This document shows, piece after piece, positions 22,301-37,300 of a stretch of 64,000 nucleotides of DNA. The first letter of the stretch is position 1; each line of letters starts with the position of its first letter. The position numbers and the translations under genes were made by a program. This DNA comes from Owenia fusiformis (lineage: Eukaryota; Annelida; Polychaeta; Sabellida; Oweniidae): contig CAIIXF020000003.1 of NCBI GenBank assembly GCA_903813345.2, positions 17,806,931-17,870,930 of the forward strand, written 5' to 3'. The notes beneath the pieces are model-generated. The model worked only from the letters and a program-made list of their open reading frames with translations, was not told the DNA's origin and made no database searches.

Positions 22301-25300
22301 TCAACGCACCATACATTATCGTAATAGTGATTTGATGACCGAAAATCCAGTCTTAAAAATGATGACATTCTCATATTCAAGAAACGCTCCGATCTGATTA
22401 ACACAGTGAACTGGAAACGCTCCGGTAGTCTAGATCAGTTTAGGAAATATATAGCTTGCCTTTCCTTTTCAGGAAGAGAAAGAAAATATCTATTATACCC
22501 CTTGGCATCAATAGAAGAAAGATTAATTCACAAATAAATTTTCGTTTTTTCCTATAGTTTTATGATTTAGCACATATGTAGGCATGACATCATCTAATGT
22601 ACAGGCTTAAATCAGCTAGTTGCACGTTTAGCACCACCAGGTTCAGATGTTTCAATTTGCCTAACAAGTACAACACGTTTTTAAGAGATAGATTCGATTC
22701 GGGACTCTTCTCTAATAATCTGAAAATGATATCAAAACAAAATGGTAAGAGCGTTTCTAAAATTGTGTTCTAAATCGACGGAGCGTTTCGAGGAAAACAA
22801 GCGATTTCTCGAGAACAAGTAATGGATTTGGACTGGGATTTTAGGAAATGAGAATATACGAGTTTGTGATCTACTACTTTAACAGAAAGATTAACGTTTT
22901 CATAGAAATACTAGTTTAATTCGTAATTTGTGGTCAAAACGTCATCTTCAGATTCGTTCGATCTACACTACGGAGCTTTGATCAAGCAAATAACAGTTTA
23001 CCACCAGAAGTTGAATAAATAAGATCTTTGCTCACGGTGTTGTTCATCGAATGGTACATAATATATCACCATTACATATGATATGTAAGAGAAACGAGAG
23101 AAACAATACTTACGGTCATAGTGGAATCTTCATTAGCCGCCATTTTATTTCGCTCAGGAGCGTTTCCGCGTAAATGTAACGCTCCGTCATGCATGTAGGA
23201 GCGCTTGGGTTATACACCGTGATTAAAGTTGAAATCTTTATATTGTGTTCACAATTAACTACAGGGTGGGCCAAATGACATCCACATTTCATTTTTGCCA
23301 CAGCTTTTTTTAATAATACATCTTTTGCCACATTTTGATGAGAACAATGAGAGAAAAAACATATCAAGGCTGTGTGCAAATTTTCAGAAAAACACATCAA
23401 GGTTGTGTGCATATTTTCAGAAAAAAACATCAAGGTTGTGTGCATATTTTTAGAAAAAAACATCAAGGTTGTGTGCAAATTTTCAGAAAAACACATCAAG
23501 GTTGTGTGCATATTTTCAGAAAAAAACATCAAGGTTGTGTGCATATTTTTAGAAAAAACACATCAAGGTTGTGTGCATATTTTTAGAAAAACACATCAAG
23601 GTTGTGTGCATATTTTCAGAAAAACACATCAAGGTTGTGTGCATATTTTTAGAAAAACACATCAAGGTTGTGTGCATATTTTTAGAAAAAACACATCAAG
23701 GTTGTGTGCATATTTTTAGAAAAAACACATCAAGGTTGTGTGCAAACTTTCAGTGACAGAATTATGCTTAATAGACCTCAAATATGAATATATCAAATTA
23801 ATGTAATATATTAAAAGGTCTGTCAAAGTAATGCATAAGGTTACGGGTGGTCACAATATTCTAAAACTATCTATATACCAAAAGTGTACCATTGGAGATG
23901 GTAAGATAGAGAAAAATGATTCAAATAAGGTGATCAGTGGAAATCTGCTCATGCAATTTATTCAGTCAGGCATCTCATTTGTGATTCAAAGAGAACAAGG
24001 TGCCTGATTGAGCCCAACACTTATTACACTTGAACCAATGAATTTTGGACAAAATAGTACTCTATTGAACTTGTTTACTCTTGCTGATCATAAATATACC
24101 CTTTTCATCGGAAGACATATAATAAGTACCTTATCATTGATTGTGGTTTTCCAGCAAAAATGTTCATGAAAATCTGAAAAGCAAAATATAAAATGTGGAT
24201 TCAATTTAGTTAATCCCCTCCAATATGATATTTACAGGTGCAATCTGGAAGGATATCCAAGGTGCATGCATCAAGGGATACAACAAGCGTACCGTGGTTC
24301 GTGTCGATACGATGGAGAAATGCAAGGAGCTATGTAAAGGAGAGGGTGAATTCAGTTGCAAGTCCATTGATTACAATGCTCTTGAAGAGACATGCCAAAT
24401 TTCAGTAAAATACTCAGGAAATCATTTCATAGAAAACCCCTGTCCTAGTGAGTCTCACTGGAGTTATGCTGAAATGAGCAACATGGGTAATCATGTTTTT
24501 TTATTTAGTATTTTAACTGATACTATTTAATGTTAACACTCAAGTATACATAGATGTAGCATTAGTTAAAAACTCTTCCACAAAATTGGCCACAGGCTTT
24601 TTTACACCTGAAAAAACATTTGCACCATCTTGAAAGGGACGAAAATCATAAAACATTGGCAAGTCTGAATTGTGTACCATGTTGTTACCTTGGCATTTTC
24701 AGCCAAACCATTTCATGAATTCATTTCAAACTAAAACCTTGTCCATGAAGTCCTGCCACCATGTTTTCAGCAAAACCATTTAATGGATTCACATCAATTC
24801 TGTATTCAATTAAAGGGCACTTATTCATCTTGTGTCTTGTGTATTTATTTTTCAATAACTTATACAACCCCATATTTCTCAGAGACTATGATGTTTTATT
24901 TCAACTTCAATGTTATCTGAGTGGTATCTCACTTTTACTGAGGAAGCTAGGTCAAAACCATATTTACATTTTCGAAAATTTGAAATTCCAACACTCCCTT
25001 TAATAATATGTTTTCCAGAGAATACAGGTCTAATCAAGAATATGTTTTGCTATAATAGTTGTATTCCATCTTTTCATTTGATATAGAGACAGCTGAAAAA
25101 AGCTGATTTATCTTTCTTATTTTATAAATGTACATTGTAAAATTCAATGGCATTTGACAGGATGATAGTCATTTTTTTTACTATCTTGTGTAGATTATGA
25201 TTTAAATCCTTTAAAAAAATAAGAGTTTTTTTTTACTTTCATTTATGTAACATTGTATCAATTAGGAACCATTATTATATTAATTATATTAAGGAAATGA

Positions 25301-28300
25301 ATAATATATAAATAAATTAAACCCAGTCTTTTTTCAGAAAACTTAAAAATCCTGGGAATTCCAATACAATTGAATACCTGTAGCAGGGGTTTCATTAGCA
25401 GCAGGCAACAGGCGATTTTCACCTGTTGTTTTCACAAAATTGCCTGTTCTTTTTAGGGACTTTTCAACTTTTCCATGTTAAATCTATGATTTCTATTAAT
25501 TTTGCCTGTTGTTTTCATTTATTGAGCCTGTTGTGACAAATTCCAGTGAAACCCCAGCTTTAGGCTACATATCAAAGTTCTTCTATGAGAAAATGATACA
25601 TAGATTTAAAATATTTCATCAAATAGGAGAAAATTTGAATTATTATTGGTTGAATGTGCAAATCTGCAAGATCAAACAAGATTTCAAAGCTATACATACT
25701 GTATAGCAGACTGTTGTTTTGAAAGCCACACTATTTTTCTCACTATTGTAACAACTTTAACAATTGTTGCAACCAGGTGGGCATGAATTTTATAATGTTA
25801 ATACATTGTCTTTTATTTTTAAAGCTAACTGCAGTGAACAACTGGTATCTGGAAGAACTTACTCTGTTTCTGATGGTGCCATTACTGTTTCTAGTACTTT
25901 GGCCGGATCCCTTGATCATAGCGAAGCCAGATCTAGATTAGATACTCCTGCAAATGGGCAGTATGTCAAATACACTTTATTCATATCATGACAATGTGAA
26001 TTATGGTGTATTAATGGTATTTTTTCACAGGTTCTGTGATATTTGTAGGATATCCTGTCAGAATAAAAACAGTGTTTTTGTAGTCATTTTTGGTGAATGG
26101 GCAAATGTGGTGAAATGAGGCACATTCAGATTTTCATCAATGTAGGGAAGATGTCACATCTCTATTTTTAGAAATTTTTCTTTGTAAAACAACATTGGAA
26201 AAGCGTTCATAATGAGAAAAAAATCACTCTGTTGAAAGATTTACCAGCAAACCAACAATTTGCTTTGCAATAATGTTGCTATTTTCTATATTTCAGAGGG
26301 ATAGGGGCCTGGGCTGCTGAAGTCAAAGATGCGAACCAATGGATACAGGTTGATCTTGGTGAAGTTATGTTAGTGACAGGGGTGGTCACACAAGGAAGAG
26401 CTGACGAGCCGCAATGGGTTAAAACATACAAGTTGGACTATGGTACGAATGGTCCTGGTGAAGAATATGGACGGGTAAAAGATAATTTTATTCAAGTACA
26501 CTGTATTGTATTACAGTATTAAATGATTTGAGTACTGCAGCACTTTGATATAGCCTACATCCATGATAAAACAGAGATTAAGAAATGATAATCAGATGCC
26601 AAATGTAAAATGCTAGTGATAAGGGACAGTGGGGAAAGAAGGGCCGTGGGGCAAGATGGGCCACCAAGATTAATTTAGCATTTTAAAATATACATTGGCT
26701 GATATTTATCAAAATCAAGATCATCTTGATAGTTTTCCTTCTTGAACAGTCAATTGTAGACATTATTATGATGTTATGATCACAGTGCACACCCACATTA
26801 TAACACTAGCACTTGCCCTGTAGTGTTTACATTTCCTTCTTGGAGCCGAAGCAAGGTTTTAGTAACTAGGGCTATTGAACTCAAATTCTAGTAGATTGAT
26901 TTGGTTCAAATTTTATATGTTAACCATGCCCATAGCCAGCTTTTTGTAAGGGGGGGGGGGCTCCCCTTCCCCCAAGTACCCCAACTCTGCCAACAAATAA
27001 AAAATAAATAATAAATTTTTCTATGTAAAACCAACCCCCTTCGTAATGAAGGGCAGTGGCGATCTGGAAGCTAAGAATAGGGGGGACCCACACTTCAATT
27101 ATATCTTCGTATATATGAAAAAGTATCAGCACTTGCGCAGAATTTTTTTTGAAATTTTGGAATTTCTTTTAGATAATTTGGTCAAAATTTGATAATAAGG
27201 CCTTAAAAGGCCAAGTAATGCTCAACAAGGCCCACCAATGAGGCCCTATGAGGAGGGGCTCGAACCCCCTCCCCCAAGTACCCCAACCTCTGCCAACAAA
27301 TAAATTTTTATCACACCATTGGTTTCGGGAGAAACCGCTAGTCAGATTTTCTCAGAATTCACACACATGATAGAAGATATCAAATTCTGGAGCTGATTAA
27401 CTTTTCGGTGGCCATCTTGTTTTCTGGTGGCCATTTTGAAAGTTTTTTAGAAAACCTTATCATCGCCATTTCAGGAAAACCGCTCATCAGATTTTCTTCG
27501 AATTCGCACACATGATAGAGGATATCTAGTTCTAGAGCTGATTAACTTTTGGGCGGCCATCTTGTCTTCTGGAGGCCATTTTGAAGATTTTTCGGAAAAT
27601 TTTGCCATTGCCATTTCAGGAAAACCGTTCATAGGATTTTTTCCAAATTTGCACACATGATAGAGGATTTCAAATTCTAGGAGCTGATTACCTTTTGGGT
27701 TGCCATCTTGTTTTCTGGCGGCCATTTTGTAGATTTTTTCTGAAAATCTTGTAATCGCGATTTCAGGAAAACCGCTTGTCGGATTGTTTCCAAATTCACA
27801 CACATGATAGAGGATATCAAGTTCTAGAGCTGATTAACTTCTGGGCAGCCATTTTCTTGCGGCCATTTTGAAAGTTTTTTGATGTTGTGATCTCATTCAC
27901 GTCATGTGCCTTGTTCTATGTTAAACCAACCCCCTTTGGAATGAAAAGGGCAGTGACGATCTGGAAGCTAAGAATGCGGGGACCGACACTTCAATTTATA
28001 TCTAAATATGAAAAAATATCGCCGCTTGTGCAGAAATTTTTTTGAAATTTTGGAATTTCTTTTAGATGATTTGGCAAAAACTTAATAAGGCCCTAAAAGG
28101 CCAAGTAATGCCCAAAAGACCCACCAATGAGGCCATATGAAATTTTTGGCCCTACCTGGCATGGCTTCCTGGATGAACTTAAATTTTGGCCAAACACTAA
28201 GTTTTGAAATGCCTGTAACTTTTTCCCATTTGTGAGTTGAGCCATGATACTTGGCAAATCAATGTAACTTTGGATAAGCTTTAAAATGATATAAGACACA

Positions 28301-31300
28301 AACTATGGAGACATTGGTATATGTCTAGTAGGTCTACCTAGAGGGGTCCAATACTTTTGGGACACCCTGTATACTAGCGATCTACCTGTTAGAGTTGGTC
28401 CCCAAGGGTTACAACAGCCCCCACATGACAGCAGCCCATATGGAATGCTAAATACCTGCATATTGATCTTTTGACCATGACTAATTCTTGAATTGATGTG
28501 AACTTGTGTGGAGGCCCTGAAAAACCAAATACCTAAGCTAGTTATTCACATTTGACCTTGAGATGACCTTGTCCCATAAACATTGACTTTGACCTCAGTA
28601 CACCTAATCATGAGTCACCAAGGGTTACAGTATCCTACAAGGTCCTTAAAAGGCCAAATACTATGACATTGATCTTTGACCTTGACCCATAAAACTGACT
28701 TTGACTTCACCTAATCATAAGTCGCCAAGGGTCACAAAGCCCCCAGGACCTTAAATCACCAAATATCTAGATATTGACCTTTGACCTTGTAATGACCTTG
28801 ACCCATTAAGTGACCTTGACCTCAGGTCACCTAATCATGGGTTGTCAAGGGTCACTGCACAAACCAAGGCTCTTAAAAAGCTAAATACCTAGATATTGAC
28901 CTTTTACCTTGGAATGACCTTGACATCTGACCTTTGTATTATGTCCACTGGCCCACTTAGTATGTGGACCAAGTATGAAGACCCAGTGTCAAATGGTCTT
29001 GGAGGAGATGTCTGGCCTGGCAGGCAGGCAGGCGGGTGGATGGGCGGGCGGATGGCAGGGCGGATGGACAGACAGATGGACGGGCGGACAAACAGACAGA
29101 CAGACCACCATGCTATATTGTAAAAAGAAGAAGATAAGGGTATCAAAGAACCCAATAGAGGCCCCAAAAGGACTTGATTGAACTTCCTGTATTATTTTTA
29201 GACTCTAACAGGAAATAGTAACAGTGACACCCATGTTACTAATGGTATGGATCCACCTTTGAATGCAAGATATGTCCGCATTAAACCTCAGAGTTGGGAA
29301 GAGCATATATCATTGAGGTTTGATATCATTGGATGCCCATTGCCAGGTAAGAGTATATAAATATAATATAGTAAGTGTATTATATGTAAAATGTGTCTCA
29401 TAAGCCCAGGTAGGGCTGACTATCTTAGATAGGTGAGACTTAAATAAATGAATAAATAAATAAATTGAAGTCCATGGAAACATCTAACTTACTTGCCATC
29501 ATCATCAAAACCCTTACATTCATAGTGGGATCTTCAATCTCTCTCCTGGAGTACTCCCTCTCAAGCATTAGATCAAGTGGGCCTCTAATTAATCCGAATT
29601 TCTTAAATCTCGGGGTACTATATATCTTTGATATCAGGGCCATAAAAATAGATATAATGATAATTGCAATTCCAGAGTCATATAACCCACTAGCTCAGTG
29701 CAACTGGCCAGTTGATCCTCCACCAGCAGTCTATAGTGAATACTCAGCCTTGCTTTCATTGGAAAATGGCACCCAAATACAGAACAACACAGGAGTAGCA
29801 GTCAATGAGCCACTTATTGCACGCTTCAGTCTTAGAGGCATAGGCCCTTTGCATTTGAAAATAAATGTAAGAGTTCATTTCATGTTGCATCATAAGTGCC
29901 AGGCTGGAGAGACCCGACCCAGTTACAGTAATTTCAATCTTATTTTAACTGATTTTTCCCTGTATGAACTTTTCTTTTTTCTATATCTATATATATCTAT
30001 TTCTATAAAAAAGGAGCAATGATTTGAGTGATAAAAGGGAAGTTTTGATACTTTTAAAGCTCAATCATATTTCATCACTTGATTTAAAGGCCTCACAATG
30101 TTTAACTACCTTGCAATTTGGAAATTACATTATCATTACAAGTCTAGAATTACAAGATTCTCATGAAAATTTAACATATTTTTTAGGTGACTGCTATTGA
30201 TCAATACCCAAGTGTGCAGGGTGAGAATAATTCAACACCTGTGCCCAGTCTAAATCTTGCCAGCCTGTTTCCAAGTAACGTAGGCATTACCCAACAGTAA
30301 GCAATTCTCTCATGTAGTTTACATATTTTATCCAACAGTAAGCTATTGCTTTATGTATTTTACATGTTTTACCCAACAGTAAGCAATTCTTAGTATTAGC
30401 ATTCTCTCATGTATTCTACATATTTCAGCCAACAATAAGCAATTCTCTCATGTATTCTACATATTTCATCCAACAGTAAGCAATTCTCTCATGTATTCTA
30501 CATATTTCACCCAACAGTAAGCAATTCTCTCATGTATTCTACATATTTCACCCAACAGTAAGCAATTCTCTCATGTATTCTACATATTTCACCCAACAGT
30601 AAGCAATTCTCTCATGTATTCTACATATTTCACCCAACAGTAAGCAATTCTCTCTCATGTATTCTACATATTTCACCAAACAGTAAGCAATTCTCTCATG
30701 TATTCTATATATTTCACCCAACAGTAAGCAATTCTCTCATGTATTCAACATATTTCACCCAACAGTAAGCAATTCTCTCATGTATTCTACATATTTTCCT
30801 TAACAGTAAGCAATTCTCTCATGTATTCTACATTACACCCACATTAACTGCTCAAAATTGCACGTGAGATTTTCTCAAAAAACACAAGAAGTTAAACTAA
30901 GTAAACAAGGTATTATAATGGAATAACTTCTTTCTATATACAAAATATCTTTTTGAAGGATTCAGCTGAAGGATATGGTTTATTACTTGAACCAGACAAC
31001 TGATTACAGCAGTGGGAACGGTGAATACTCACCTGAAAATAGCAATCGTTGTACCAGTGACTGTATTGATAGCAAAGAGTTTTGCCTCATGAATCATAAT
31101 GATGAGTTCACTCATAATTTTGAGATAACAACACCAGGTAACATTGTTTTTTTATAGTATTACCCATTCTATTTGAACATGTTCAAACATAAATTAGAGA
31201 TACTTAGAGATTGTATAGCTCAGGATTTCTTCATCTTTTTTTCTTGCTAACTTGTTGCCTGCTTTGCCAACCGCCTGACCACCTGCCCGCCAGCCTACCC

Positions 31301-34300
31301 GCCAGCCCGCCTGCCCGCCTGCCTTTGAACTAGACTTTGAACATATTAAATGCATTTCTGTTCTGATTATAGGCTACTATTCCATATGGGCACACGTCTC
31401 AACAAAGACTAGCAGTATTCAAAGAAACATAGGTAAATATGAGTATAGTGCAGTACAATTATGTTCCATTTGTGGGTTTCCTAGTTTGTAAATGCTGACA
31501 TAAAATTGATCAGCTTCAAAGAGATTGAATGAAAAACACAAATATGAACTTATTTTTGTGCATGCTATTGTTTTTAACCAAGATGATTTTGATTTGTAGC
31601 ACCTTGGGCACTGTTTTTGGCACAATACTGTTATTGAAAAATTACAGGGTGAAACACTTAGATGGACATCATGATTTGATTGGCAGCCACCAAAAAATGC
31701 AGAGTGGTACATAAAACCACTAATATGGAAAAAAACTTGCATCGATTCTTAGTCATCTCAGAAAGTTTGAGATCAATCATGCTAATAATGAATGAGTTAT
31801 TACACTTTAAAATCGGTAACATTTTTTGGCCCACCTTGTATAATGTCTACTTGTAGAGGAACAATGACAAGTCATGATGTCTTCATTTTATTGCAACTAT
31901 TGTTGTTTTCAGGGAAGTTGTACATTGAACACCCTATTTCCACATTCAACGTTGTCACAGACAGCCCAATAATCAAGCCCACACTGGAGATGACATATGA
32001 ATTCTCACCCCCTCTACCCTCAAATATAAATTACACAATCAAGGATGGAACTTTTTCAGGTAAGATTCAAAATTAATCTGGATATCAATAAAGGAAAGCA
32101 AAGATGTCAAAGAATTTCCGAAGTATGCTGCAATGGAGTATCCCTGCATTTTGCAAGCAAGTCAGGCCCGTAGCCAGAGGGGGGGGGGGTTTAATGGGTT
32201 CCAGCGTTAATGGGTTCCACCCCCCCCCCCCCAGCCAAAGAATCTTATAAAATCATGCAGTTTTTCACCATTCTGAGCACTTTTTAAGTGATTTTGGCCA
32301 TTTTTGGACCAAAATTGTCAAAAGTAAAAAATCATAAAAAGAATTATCGTAAGGTGATTAGGCTTAGCTACCTGGAATTTTTCAAAAAGTGAACCCCCTT
32401 GGCAAATCCAGGCTATGGGCCTGCAAGTTATATATTGTACATTTTGAGTGATGGAATCAATTTTCTTCACAAAAATTCATATGTAGTCAAAAGCAGATTA
32501 TGTTTGAAGGTTTAATGTATTTTCAGAGACATCCTCATTAACCCAAATGAAGGGTATCCTGACACATGCCTTCAGCTTGCCTGGAGAATTTGATATCAAA
32601 CTGACCATATGTAACCATGTGAATCAGCAATCCAAGTCAATTTCTGTAGAAGTCCATGAGCGATTGGAATCATTTGATCTTCAGGTTCTTAGGGAAAGTT
32701 CAAGCCATAACTGTGGTTTGTCAATTCAACCTTCAGTGAAACAGTCCTTGTTTGGTTCTATATTGGAGACATATCCAACTGGATGTGTGCTAACATTCAA
32801 AGCATATGACTCTACACAAGGAGCATCGAAATATAAGTACACCATACTGAAACTTGTGAATTTTGCTGATACAGTTAGTGGGGATAAAAGTGCTGAGCTT
32901 GTGACACAGATTGAGACACAGAGTAGCATACGACATGCGTTCACATCCCCTGGATTATTCTTCATACACTGTATTGTTTACACGGGGGATTATACATTTA
33001 AATCTGGGTATGTCGTTGTGGACATATACCCTACTTTAGATATTTCCCTGACCCAGGTTTACTATGGAGAAACCTACGAAATTGATGAAATAGATTATCT
33101 TAAACTTGGTGAATCTATCGATATGGAATGTAAATTGGATTATGATGCAAGCAAATTCACAAATGATGTTGTATATACATTCTATATTCTTGAAACAAGT
33201 TCCCCATTATCATATATTGATATTGTTAAAAGGAAAGAGGATGGAGAATCAGATAATGATATTGGGATTGTCCAGTATAATTTGAATTTAAATAGTGCAA
33301 CTCAAATGCAAACATTAACTTTGGATAAGACAGGGAACTATACCTCAGCATGCAAAACTGTGGACCCAAATACAGAAGCAACACTTATAAACAGCAAGAG
33401 TTTCCAGGCAAAGAAACCAACAGAAGGGCTGTACCTCATCAGCAGTAGCCCAGTGGAATATGGATCTGATGTTGAGTTTATTTTATTCGCTCAAGAAGTC
33501 GGAATGAAATCTTCATTTACCGTTCAATACTCTGACCCCTCAAGCAATGGCAACTCCCCAGAGGCTATACCCACTCTATCGCAGAACCAAAACATCAGTT
33601 CCCAAATTTCCGCCATGGTGGATCTCCCATTTGATCCTTCAACTAGTTACAGTTCAGTGTTCAGACACAACTACACTCTACCAGGCTCTTATATTGTAAA
33701 TGTGACTATACAGGAAGATATAGGAGTACAGTTTATAGGCACTCAAGCTGTGGTGATGACAGTGATTTGTCACCTGCCAGATATTTCTATACAAGGTGGA
33801 GGTAAGTTTATGTAAACTCTACCAGGCTCTTATGTTGTTAATGTGACCATAGAGGAAGATATAGGAGAACAGTACATAGACACTCAAGCTGTGGTGATGA
33901 CAGTGATCTGTCACCTGCCAGATGTTCCTATACAAGGTGGAGGTAAGTTTATGTAAACTCTACCATGCTCTTATATATAGTAAATGTGACCATACAGGAA
34001 GATAAAGGAGTACAGTTTATAGGCACTCAAGCTGTGGTGATGACAGTGATCTGTCACCTGCCAGATGTTTCTATACAAGGTGGAGGTAAGTTTATGTAAA
34101 CTCTACCATGCTCTTATATATAGTAAATGTGACCATACAGGAAGATATAGGAGTACAGTTTATAGGCACTCAAGCTGTGGTGATGACAGTGATCTGTCAC
34201 CTGCCAGATGTTTCTATACAAGGTGGAGGTAAGTTAATGTAAACTCTACCATGCTCTTATATATTGTAAATGTGACCATACAGGAAGATATAGGAGTACA

Positions 34301-37300
34301 GTTTATAGACACTCAAGCTGTGGTGATGACAGTGATCTGTCACCTGCCAGATGTTTCTATACAAGGTGGAGGTAAGTTAATGTAAACTCTACCATGCTCT
34401 TATATATTGTAAATGTGACCATACAGGAAGATAAAGGAGTACAGTTTATAGGCACTCAAGCTGTGGTGATGACAGTGATCTGTCACCTGCCAGATGTTTC
34501 TATACAAGGTGGAGGTAAGTTAATGTAAACTCTACCATGCTCTTATATTGTAAATGTGACCATACAGGAAGATATAGGAGTACAGTATATAGGCACTCAA
34601 GCTGTGGTGATGACAGTGATCTGTCACCTGCCAGATGTTTCTATACAAGGTGGAGGTAAGTTAATGTAAACTCTACCATGCTCTTATATATAGTAAATGT
34701 GACCATACAGGAAGATAAAGGAGTACAGTTTATAGGCACTCAAGCTGTGGTGATGACAGTGATCTGTCACCTGCCAGATGTTTCTATACAAGGTGGAGGT
34801 AAGTTAATGTAAACTCTACCATGCTCTTATATATAGTAAATGTGACTATACAGGAAGATATAGGAGTACAGTATATAGGCATTCAAGCTGTGGTGATGAC
34901 AGTGATCTGTCACCTGCCAGATGTTTCTATACAAGGTGGAGGTAAGTTTATGTAAACTCTACCAGGCTCTTATATTGTAAATGTGACCATACAGGAAGAT
35001 ATAGGAGTACAGTTTATAGACACTCAAGCTGTGGTGATGACAGTGATCTGTCACCTGCCAGATGTTTCTATACAAGGTGAAGGTAAGTTAATGTAAACAC
35101 TACCATGCTCTTATATTGTAAATGTGACCATACAGGAAGATATAGGAGTACAGTATATAGGCACTCAAGCTGTGGTGATGACAGTGATCTGTCACCTGCC
35201 AGATGTTTCTATACAAGGTGGAGGTAAGTTTATGTAAACTCTACCATGCTCTTATATTGTAAATGTGACCATACAGGAAGATATAGGAATACAGTATATA
35301 GGCACTCAAGCTGTGGTGATGACAGTGATCTGTCACCTGCCAGATGTTTCTATACAAGGTGGAGGTAAGTTAATGTAAACTCTACCATGCTCTTATATAT
35401 AGTAAATGTGACCATACAGGAAGATAAAGGAGTACAGTTTATAGGCACTCAAGCTGTGGTGATGACAGTGATCTGTCACCTGCCAGATGTTTCTATACAA
35501 GGTGGAGGTAAGTTAATGTAAACTCTACCATGCTCTTATATATTGTAAATGTGACCATACAGGAAGATATAGGAGTACAGTATATAGACACTCAAGCTGT
35601 GGTGATGACAGTGATCTGTCACCTGCCAGATGTTTCTATACAAGGTGGAGGTAAGTTAATGTAAACTCTACCATGCTCTTATATTGTAAATGTGACCATA
35701 CAGGAAGATATAGGAGTACAGTATATAGGCACTCAAGCTGTGGTGATGACAGTGATCTGTCACCTGCCAGATGTTTCTATACAAGGTGGAGGTAAGTTAA
35801 AAACATGTAACAAAAGCCATGGGCTTTACCAAGTTCAACTTTTTCTATTGTACAGGATACCATTGATGGATGGATTTATTCCCAGGTGTACAATTTTACC
35901 CATTATGCTTATTATAGACAAGTGGCAGAAACCCAAAAAATGTAAAAACATATATTTTCAAGTTTGACATTTAGAATTACATTTAGCTAAATGCTTATGT
36001 TTGGCTCTATCTAGTCTGTCCTATTTTATGTCAAATACATTTATTTCATTTCTTGATTAAAGGGGAAACAAGACAAGATGCCGTTCAGTATGTGACATCA
36101 CAGAGCATACAACTGATATCTAACTTAAAGACAGACTGTTCCATTGCCTCAAGGGCAACATTCCATTGGAAAGCCTTTCGCATTAGGTACATTTATTTAG
36201 TACATACTTAACAATACAAAATATGGACTCACCTATGGTCTATACTACATGTACAGGGTGTCAAATAAGTCCTGTCCCCCCCTCTACAGCCAAAACCAAG
36301 ATATATGGTACCAAGTGTGATATATCATTGGAAAGATCTTCGAAAGTTACGTTGATTAGCATATATCCGACACATGTCAATCATTGTATGTCATTTTACA
36401 TTGTATCAATTGAGGTGACCATAGGCCCAGAAACATGGCAATTTGATGTATTTTGCAGGATTTTAAGAATCGTGTGTAAGAAAAGTTATAGGACCTGAAG
36501 ATGACTACATATGTAAATGGCAATAAATTTAACCAATCTCTGGGTCGGGTTGGATGTGTAGAAAATAGAGGTGCAAGTAAAGTGGTGAAAACCTTTTTGT
36601 AACAAGTAGAATGTGAATAAGGTTAACTTTTTGACATATTTCTGAGGTCATATCCTTTTTTTGACGCAAAAAAGCTACTTAAATGAGGGTACGCTAAATA
36701 TAAAGGACATCATGAAAATATAGGTGAATTTCATCCAAAATACTTGAGAGTTGACGAGTTTAAAGCTTTGGATGATCTTTCCAATGGTATATCAGACTAG
36801 GTACCATCTATTAAGGTTTTAGCTGTAGCAGGGGGGACGGGACTTATTTGACACCCTGTATATATACTGTACAATGAGGGATTTCAAGTAGGAGTGTAAT
36901 CATTGAATAAAAGACTAAGTAAATCTTGAGTTTAATTTTTTTTTAAAACTACAAAACACAAAATTGCCAAATCTGACAAATGGCAAATTATAAAAAATAT
37001 TTGCCAGTTTCTTAACTTTTGAATTTTCATCGTTCTGGAGCTGTATTTTTTATTATATAATAATTAACTGTACTTCATCAAAATCAAATCGCTGGTGTAA
37101 TGATTTTTGGATGGCCTTCTAGAATCAAGGAGGATTGGCTCCCAGGATTGAAACTCAATATTATCCAACAATGAAAATGTCAAAATGTTGTTATTTTCTG
37201 AAATTATAACCCACTATAAATTCAAAGTAAACAGTTCAAATGATTCGAATTTCGAACTAATATATCGATCATTTCTTGTGAGTTTTGGAATTTTCTTTTG

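Noticed and set aside
23116-23756. Repetitive ORFs such as HIFRKTHQGCV units
   Set aside because: Frame-neutral translation of a 33-35-bp minisatellite; no start context, splice sites or homology.
28896-29181. ORFs rich in Gly/Trp/Arg (GRMAGRMDRQMDGR)
   Set aside because: Translation of a GGCA/GGAC microsatellite.
30959-30965. Alternative acceptor TTCAG at 30961-30965
   Set aside because: It would put a TGA in frame after the previous exon; the GAAG acceptor at 30958 keeps the frame.
36223-36498. 91-residue ORF
   Set aside because: Lies mostly inside a mariner-type MITE with clear inverted ends.
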